A DNA stretch of 64,000 nucleotides from Lientehia sp934351765 (GTDB lineage: Bacteria > Bacillota > Clostridia > Lachnospirales > Lachnospiraceae), in assembly GCF_052118925.1 (NCBI RefSeq), contig NZ_JBQKGG010000004.1:62001-126000 (forward strand), given 5' to 3'. The first letter of the stretch is position 1. Every line of letters begins with the position of its first letter. Shown here piece by piece: positions 59,503-64,000 of this stretch. Both the position numbers and the translations under genes were made by a program. The notes beneath the pieces are model-generated. The model was not told the DNA's origin. It did no database searches and saw only the letters and a program-made list of their open reading frames with translations.

Positions 59503-60141
59503 ATGAAAAAAATCAGAAACAACGTGATCATAACCGTGATGAGCCTGGCACTCGGACTGAGCCTGATGGCCTGCGGCGAACAGGTGCGGCTGGAGACCGG
59601 GAAGGAGACAGCCAGACAGGAAGAACAAAAGACAGAGACGGGAGAAACGAGCGGAGAAAGCGAAGCTGCGTCACAGACAGAAGCGCAGATTGTTGTTCAT
59701 GTCTGTGGTGCGGTGGCAAATCCCGGAGTTTACCGGCTTTCGGCGGGAAGCCGGGCGGAGGACGCGGTACAGCTGGCCGGTGGAATGACCGGAGAGGCGG
59801 CGGCGGATTACCTGAATCTGGCAGGAGTTCTGACAGATGGAGAAAAGCTGGTGGTTCCGTATCGTTCGGAGATCCCGGATGGCGGACAGTACGGTGAAGA
59901 TGGATTTGGACAGGCGGGAAGCGCAGGTGTATCCGGCGAGGCGGATACCAGAGTGGATTTAAACCATGCAGATCAGGCCGCGCTTATGACCCTGCCCGGG
60001 ATCGGCGAAGCCCGGGCGGCGGCAATTCTTGCTTATCGGGAAAGCCATGGGCCGTTTCAGAGCCCGGAGGAGATCATGAATGTTTCCGGGATCAAACAGG
60101 CTGCGTATGAAAAACTGAAGGATCAGATTGTGATCAAATGA
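59503..60141 (+). CDS. comEA: ComEA-like SLBB and helix-hairpin-helix protein
   Basis: The 212-residue product has a signal peptide ending in a lipobox-like LSLMAC, a Glu/Thr-rich linker, an SLBB domain (VVHVCGAVANPGVYRLSAG, about 65-120) and a C-terminal helix-hairpin-helix pair (RVDLNHADQAALMTLPGIGEARAAAI). This is the architecture of ComEA, the surface DNA receptor for transformation. The likely comEC gene starts 3.2 kb downstream. AAGGAGGAGCTT precedes the ATG. Confidence 0.9.
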   Translation: MKKIRNNVIITVMSLALGLSLMACGEQVRLETGKETARQEEQKTETGETSGESEAASQTEAQIVVHVCGAVANPGVYRLSAGSRAEDAVQLAGGMTGEAAADYLNLAGVLTDGEKLVVPYRSEIPDGGQYGEDGFGQAGSAGVSGEADTRVDLNHADQAALMTLPGIGEARAAAILAYRESHGPFQSPEEIMNVSGIKQAAYEKLKDQIVIK

Positions 60142-60173
60142 GAAAGCCCGGAACGGGGCAGGGGAGAGCAGAC

Positions 60174-60863
60174 ATGGCGAATAAGATTTTGGTGGTTGAT
60201 GATGAAAAGCTGATCGTAAAAGGACTGCGGTTCAGTCTGGAGCAGGACGGCATGGAAGTGGACTGCGCCTATGACGGAGGAGAGGCTGTCGAGCTGGCAA
60301 AGCAGAAGGAGTACGATGTAGTGCTTCTTGATGTGATGCTTCCGGTCTATGACGGATTTGAGGTCTGCCAGCAGATCCGTGAATTTTCCGATATGCCGAT
60401 CATCATGCTGACGGCCAAGGGTGACGATATGGATAAAATCCTGGGTCTGGATATGGGCGCGGATGATTATATCACGAAGCCCTTTAATATTCTGGAGGTC
60501 AAGGCGCGGATCAAGGCCATTATCCGGCGGAATACCAAAAAGAGCCGGGAAAAGGAAAACCGCAATATTCTGAAGGTCAAGGATCTGACCATGGATCGGG
60601 AGAGCCGAAGAGTCTTTATCGGTGACCGGGAAGTGAATCTGACCGCCAAGGAGTTCGATCTTCTGGAGCTTCTGCTGACCAATCCGGGAAAGGTCTACAG
60701 CCGGGAAAAGCTTTTAAGCATTGTCTGGGGTTATGAGTATCCCGGCGATGTTCGGACGGTTGATGTGCATGTGAGACGGCTGCGTGAGAAGGTGGAAGCC
60801 AATTCCAGTGACCCGCAGTATGTATATACGAAATGGGGCGTTGGATATTTTTTCAAGGGATAA
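60174..60863 (+). CDS. OmpR-family response regulator
   Basis: The 229-residue protein has a receiver domain (KILVVDDEKL, phospho-acceptor Asp in VVLLDVMLPVYDGFE, Lys in ITKPFN) and a C-terminal winged-helix DNA-binding domain (NLTAKEFDLLELLLTNPGKVYSREKLL, YVYTKWGVGYFF). I prefer ATG 60174 (MANKILVV) behind GGGGAGAGCAGAC; an ATG at 60138 overlapping the comEA stop would add 12 residues. It pairs with the kinase downstream. Confidence 0.93.
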   Translation: MANKILVVDDEKLIVKGLRFSLEQDGMEVDCAYDGGEAVELAKQKEYDVVLLDVMLPVYDGFEVCQQIREFSDMPIIMLTAKGDDMDKILGLDMGADDYITKPFNILEVKARIKAIIRRNTKKSREKENRNILKVKDLTMDRESRRVFIGDREVNLTAKEFDLLELLLTNPGKVYSREKLLSIVWGYEYPGDVRTVDVHVRRLREKVEANSSDPQYVYTKWGVGYFFKG

Positions 60864-62289
60864 AGGAAAACGGGAAAAGAAACGGAAATTTAAAAGCCTG
60901 AGGCTTCTTTGGTTTGTGATTCTGGTGCTTATCGGAACTGTTCCGCTGATCATTGTGAACCGGATCATTCTGATCTCTTCGGCTTCGAATGAGCTTCAGT
61001 CGAGGATTGCCAGAGTGCAGGCCCAGTGGAACATTGTAGTGAATCAGGTGTCCAAGAGCGGTTATGTGGATAATCCCCAGAACGAGGTCATCGATTCGGA
61101 GCTGGTCCAGATGGCAAATCTTCAGGACGGACGGGCACTGGTGGTAAACCGGAGCTTTAAGATCATAAAGGATACATATGAGATCGATGCGGGAAAGTAC
61201 AATATTTCCGAGTCGGTCTTACAGGGGTTTAACGGGATCTCGGCGGTGGAATATAAAAAAGGAAGCCGCTATATTTCCTTTGCTCAGCCGGTGTATGGAG
61301 CGGACGGAAAGAAAGTGACCGGAGTATCGGTGCTGCTGTCCTCCACCAGATCGCTGGATGATCTGTCCAAAAAGCTGGAGGAGCGGATCCGGCTGCTGGA
61401 GATTGCGGAGTTCGTTATTGTGGTGATTTTATCGGCCGCAGTTTCGTCCTGGATGGTGCGGCCGTTTAAAAAGCTGACGGCATCCTTAAATCAGGCGACG
61501 GAAAGCTCCTTAGATGAGGAAATTCAGGTACGGGACTATGTAGAGACAGAAGCTGTTTCGGATGCCTATAATAAGACATTAAGCAGACTGCGCCAGTTGG
61601 ATGAATCCAGACAGCAGTTCGTTTCCAATGTTTCTCATGAACTGAAAACACCGATCACATCGATTCGCGTTCTGGCTGATTCCCTGATCGGACAGGAGGA
61701 TGTTCCGGTGGAATTATACCGGGAGTTCATGTCGGACATTTCAGAGGAAATCGACCGGGAGAGCCAGATCATTGAGGATCTGTTAACCCTGGTGAAGCTG
61801 GATAAATCCGAGGCCGAGTTAAACGTGACCCAGATCAATGTCAATGACCTGCTGGAAAGCACATTAAAGCGCCTGCGTCCCATTGCGGAGCAGAAAAATG
61901 TGGAGCTGGTTTTAGAGAGCTTCCGGCCGGTTCTGGCGGAGCTGGATAAGACAAAGTTTACGCTGGCGGTCACGAATCTGGTGGAGAATGCCATCAAGTA
62001 CAACAGCCGGGATGGCTGGGTAAAGGTGAGCCTCAATGCCGATCATAAATTCTTTTATGTGAAGGTATCGGACAACGGGATCGGAATTCCGGAGGATGAC
62101 CAAAGTCATATTTTTGAGCGGTTCTACCGGGTAGACAAGGCCAGATCACGGGAGGCCGGAGGCACCGGACTGGGACTTGCGATCACCAAAAGCATTGTCC
62201 AGTCCCACCACGGTGCAATCAAGCTTTACAGCAAGGAAAATGAGGGGACGACCTTTACGGTGCGGATCCCGCTGATCTATATTGCATGA
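60841..62289 (+). CDS. Sensor histidine kinase
   Basis: The protein has a first transmembrane helix (LRLLWFVILVLIGTVPLIIVNRIIL), an extracellular region of about 140 residues, a second helix (FVIVVILSAAVSSWMV), a HAMP linker, the phospho-acceptor histidine in FVSNVSHELKTPITS, and ATP-binding boxes NLVENAIKYN, DNGIGIPEDD and GGTGLGLAI. The start is uncertain: TTG 60841 (LDIFSRDKGK) gives a 23-base overlap with the regulator; ATG 60784 would overlap by 80 bases. The sensed signal is unknown. Confidence 0.9.
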   Translation: MDIFSRDKGKREKKRKFKSLRLLWFVILVLIGTVPLIIVNRIILISSASNELQSRIARVQAQWNIVVNQVSKSGYVDNPQNEVIDSELVQMANLQDGRALVVNRSFKIIKDTYEIDAGKYNISESVLQGFNGISAVEYKKGSRYISFAQPVYGADGKKVTGVSVLLSSTRSLDDLSKKLEERIRLLEIAEFVIVVILSAAVSSWMVRPFKKLTASLNQATESSLDEEIQVRDYVETEAVSDAYNKTLSRLRQLDESRQQFVSNVSHELKTPITSIRVLADSLIGQEDVPVELYREFMSDISEEIDRESQIIEDLLTLVKLDKSEAELNVTQINVNDLLESTLKRLRPIAEQKNVELVLESFRPVLAELDKTKFTLAVTNLVENAIKYNSRDGWVKVSLNADHKFFYVKVSDNGIGIPEDDQSHIFERFYRVDKARSREAGGTGLGLAITKSIVQSHHGAIKLYSKENEGTTFTVRIPLIYIA

Positions 62290-62303
62290 CAGGAGGGAAC
62301 AAG

Positions 62304-63272
62304 ATGAAACGGTATATCAGACTGGTGCTCCTCCTGCTCCTGATGGGGATGCTTTCGGCCTGCGGAAAAAAGGAAACGACGCAGGAGGATCTGTCGGAGG
62401 GAGAATATTTTCTTTATTATACCAATGTGTCCGGCACAAAGCTTGGAGCCGAGGTTTATACTGCGGACCAGACCAGGCCGGAGGCACTGGCAGATGAGCT
62501 GATTCGCGCAATGCAGGAGACACCGAAAAACATGGAGCTTTCTTCGGCAATTCCGGAGGCGGTTCGTGTGCTGCGGACGCAGCTGGGGACAGACAGACAG
62601 CTCTTTGTCTATTTTAACGCCGGGTACAACGGTATGGAGCCGGCGCAGGAAATTTTATGCCGGGCAGCGGTGGTAAAAACTCTGACGCAGATCGACGGCG
62701 TGGAATATGTGGGCTTTTATGTCAACGACCAGCCTCTGATGGATGCGGAGAACAATGCCATCAACCTGATGACGGCCTCCTCGTTTGTAGAGAATACCGG
62801 CAGTGACACCGAGGAGCTGCAGCGTGTGGAGCTGATCTTATATTATGCCAATGAGGAGGGAACGGCGCTTGTGAAGACCACAAAAAGCGTGGTCTGCAGC
62901 ACCAGCATTTCCACGGAATCCCTGGTGGTGGATCAGCTGATCAAGGGACCGGGAGAAGACAGCGGCGTATCGCCGGTACTGCCCTCATCCTTGAAGGTTT
63001 TGCAGGTGGCTGTGCGGAAGGGAATCTGCTATGTGAATCTGGATTCGGCCTTTATGAAGGAGGCATTGAATGTGAGCGATTATATTCCGGTCTATGCCAT
63101 TGTCGATTCTCTGACGGAGCTTCCCAACATCAGCAAGGTACAGATCTCGGTGGACGGTTCCAGCGCCTTAAAGTTTCGGGACAGTATTTCCCTGGAGCAG
63201 CCGCTGGAGCGGAAGCTGGATTATGTGAAGGGAAACGGCAGCGACACGGAAAAGGAAACAACGGACAGATAG
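62304..63272 (+). CDS. GerMN domain lipoprotein
   Basis: The 322-residue product has a lipoprotein signal (LLLLMGMLSAC) and two GerMN-type repeats: one around LADELIRAMQETPKNMELSSAIPEAVRV and NAGYNGMEP, another with STESLVVDQLIKGP and VNLDSAFMKE. GerM proteins act near the membrane in sporulation and germination; here the protein follows a two-component system, as in LpqB/YcbB-like envelope loci. ATG 62304 follows CAGGAGGGAACAAG. Confidence 0.85.
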   Translation: MKRYIRLVLLLLLMGMLSACGKKETTQEDLSEGEYFLYYTNVSGTKLGAEVYTADQTRPEALADELIRAMQETPKNMELSSAIPEAVRVLRTQLGTDRQLFVYFNAGYNGMEPAQEILCRAAVVKTLTQIDGVEYVGFYVNDQPLMDAENNAINLMTASSFVENTGSDTEELQRVELILYYANEEGTALVKTTKSVVCSTSISTESLVVDQLIKGPGEDSGVSPVLPSSLKVLQVAVRKGICYVNLDSAFMKEALNVSDYIPVYAIVDSLTELPNISKVQISVDGSSALKFRDSISLEQPLERKLDYVKGNGSDTEKETTDR

Positions 63273-63320
63273 GCTGGATGCAGATTGCCTGTCCGGCGGA
63301 AAACAGAACAGGGAGGAAAT

Positions 63321-64000
63321 TTGATTTACAGACCGCTTTTATGGTATTTCGGGTCTGCGGCATTTGGAGAGGTGCTGGCGAAAAGCGGCGGGATCACAGG
63401 AAGACTGGCAGGCATCAGTCTGCTGCTTGCAGTGTGGTTCTATATTGGAGAAAAAGAAAAACAGGCAGGGCAGAATCGGTCATTATGGCTTCTTCTGCCC
63501 TGCTTTTTTGTCTTGGGATTTTTGCGGTACGGACAGAGTCTGCGGAGCGTTCAGGTGCTTCCGGAAAGATGGGATAAGCAGACTGCGGCAGTGACCGGAA
63601 CGGTCTGCAGAATGGAAGAACGGCAGGAGGAGGTGCGCCTGATCCTGCGGGATTGCCGGATTTCGGAAACGGGGAAATCGGAATCCGGGGAGAGATTGAT
63701 GGCTGGCGGACTTCTGGTTTTGTGGGAGAGGGAAGTGCTTCCGGAGGATTTTTTTGCCCAGGTGCAGGAAGGAAAGACCATTTTTCTGAAGGCAGAGCTG
63801 CGGCTCCCGAAGGAGAAACGAAATCCCGGACAATTTGACGGGAGGGCTTATTACCAGGCCATGGGGATCTCCGGGCTGGCACAGGCCGACAGACTTCTGG
63901 AGGCTTCCGGTGGAACAACCGGGCTGCTTCGATGGCTTCCAGGGCTGCGAAGCGGTATGCGGAAGCTGCGTCGGCAGATGTCCGGGGGAATTGAACGCGT
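63321..64000 (+). CDS. comEC: ComEC/Rec2-family DNA uptake channel, N-terminal part
   Basis: The frame starts with TTG 63321 behind AGGGAGGAAAT and is open to the right edge (226 codons visible). Two N-terminal hydrophobic segments are followed by a DUF4131-type region with FLKAELRLPKEKRNPGQFDGRAYYQAMGISG, the signature found before the competence membrane domain in ComEC proteins. ComEC forms the inner-membrane channel for transforming DNA. The catalytic C-terminus is outside the window. Confidence 0.85.
   Translation, partial: MIYRPLLWYFGSAAFGEVLAKSGGITGRLAGISLLLAVWFYIGEKEKQAGQNRSLWLLLPCFFVLGFLRYGQSLRSVQVLPERWDKQTAAVTGTVCRMEERQEEVRLILRDCRISETGKSESGERLMAGGLLVLWEREVLPEDFFAQVQEGKTIFLKAELRLPKEKRNPGQFDGRAYYQAMGISGLAQADRLLEASGGTTGLLRWLPGLRSGMRKLRRQMSGGIER

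Overview
The window looks like a chromosomal segment of a Gram-positive anaerobe of the Clostridia, most likely family Lachnospiraceae. The grounds are strong AGGAGG-type ribosome-binding sites, frequent ATG/GTG/TTG starts, tightly coupled operons, a PyrK-dependent dihydroorotate dehydrogenase, DUF1836 and YerC/TrpR-like regulators, a PPi-type phosphofructokinase, CvfB, VanZ and acyl-ACP thioesterase genes. No plasmid or prophage backbone, insertion sequence or CRISPR array is visible. Species assignment is not possible from the sequence alone.

Layout. 1-2968: end of a pyrimidine operon (pyrF-pyrK-pyrD-pyrE). 2972-6383: small membrane proteins, a VanZ protein and a long M29 aminopeptidase. 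6403-9992: purine genes purE-purM-purN-purD. 9993-13176: an accessory patch with two Fic genes bracketed by two related structured repeats, 57-bp tandem repeats, and a membrane-anchored XRE regulator. 13259-14137: mntP behind a yybP-ykoY (Mn2+) riboswitch, convergent with a MATE exporter. 15674-23219: housekeeping genes (truA, CDF transporter, tRNA-Gln, acyl-ACP thioesterase, cvfB, ridA, mutY, HAD and PHP phosphatases, yerC). 23390-28723: DUF1836 regulator, pcrA, an acidic-tailed membrane protein and rlmD. 28724-35760: an A+T-richer type I restriction-modification island (hsdR, hsdM, an unrecognised gene, hsdS) with a decayed rhuM-like gene on its left edge. 35918-43393: arginine synthesis genes (argG divergent from argC-argJ, then a sodium symporter, argB-argD) with palindromes resembling ArgR boxes at the divergent promoters.

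43595-58875 is the most unusual part: a catabolic cluster with two tandem RpiR regulators, a ROK kinase, two GatZ/KbaZ-like proteins, two SIS proteins of the 6-phospho-3-hexuloisomerase type, a complete RbsABC-like sugar ABC transporter, a cupin-type phosphoglucose isomerase, a 3-hexulose-6-phosphate synthase homologue, a D-allulose/tagatose 3-epimerase homologue, a PfkB kinase and a PPi-dependent phosphofructokinase. Together they suggest import of a rare hexose or ketohexose, epimerisation and phosphorylation to fructose 6-phosphate, and entry into glycolysis; why a hexulose-phosphate synthase/isomerase pair is included is unexplained. 58896-64000: a YdcZ-type membrane protein under an unusual hairpin, then a competence-like locus (comEA, a two-component system, a GerMN lipoprotein, start of comEC).

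Recurring non-coding structure is notable: a 29-nt stem-loop appended directly to three terminators (13467, 23321, 44516), and a second hairpin family with the core GCTCCAANNTGGAAGTCGC on both sides of the Fic genes. Both are supported by paired changes in their stems.
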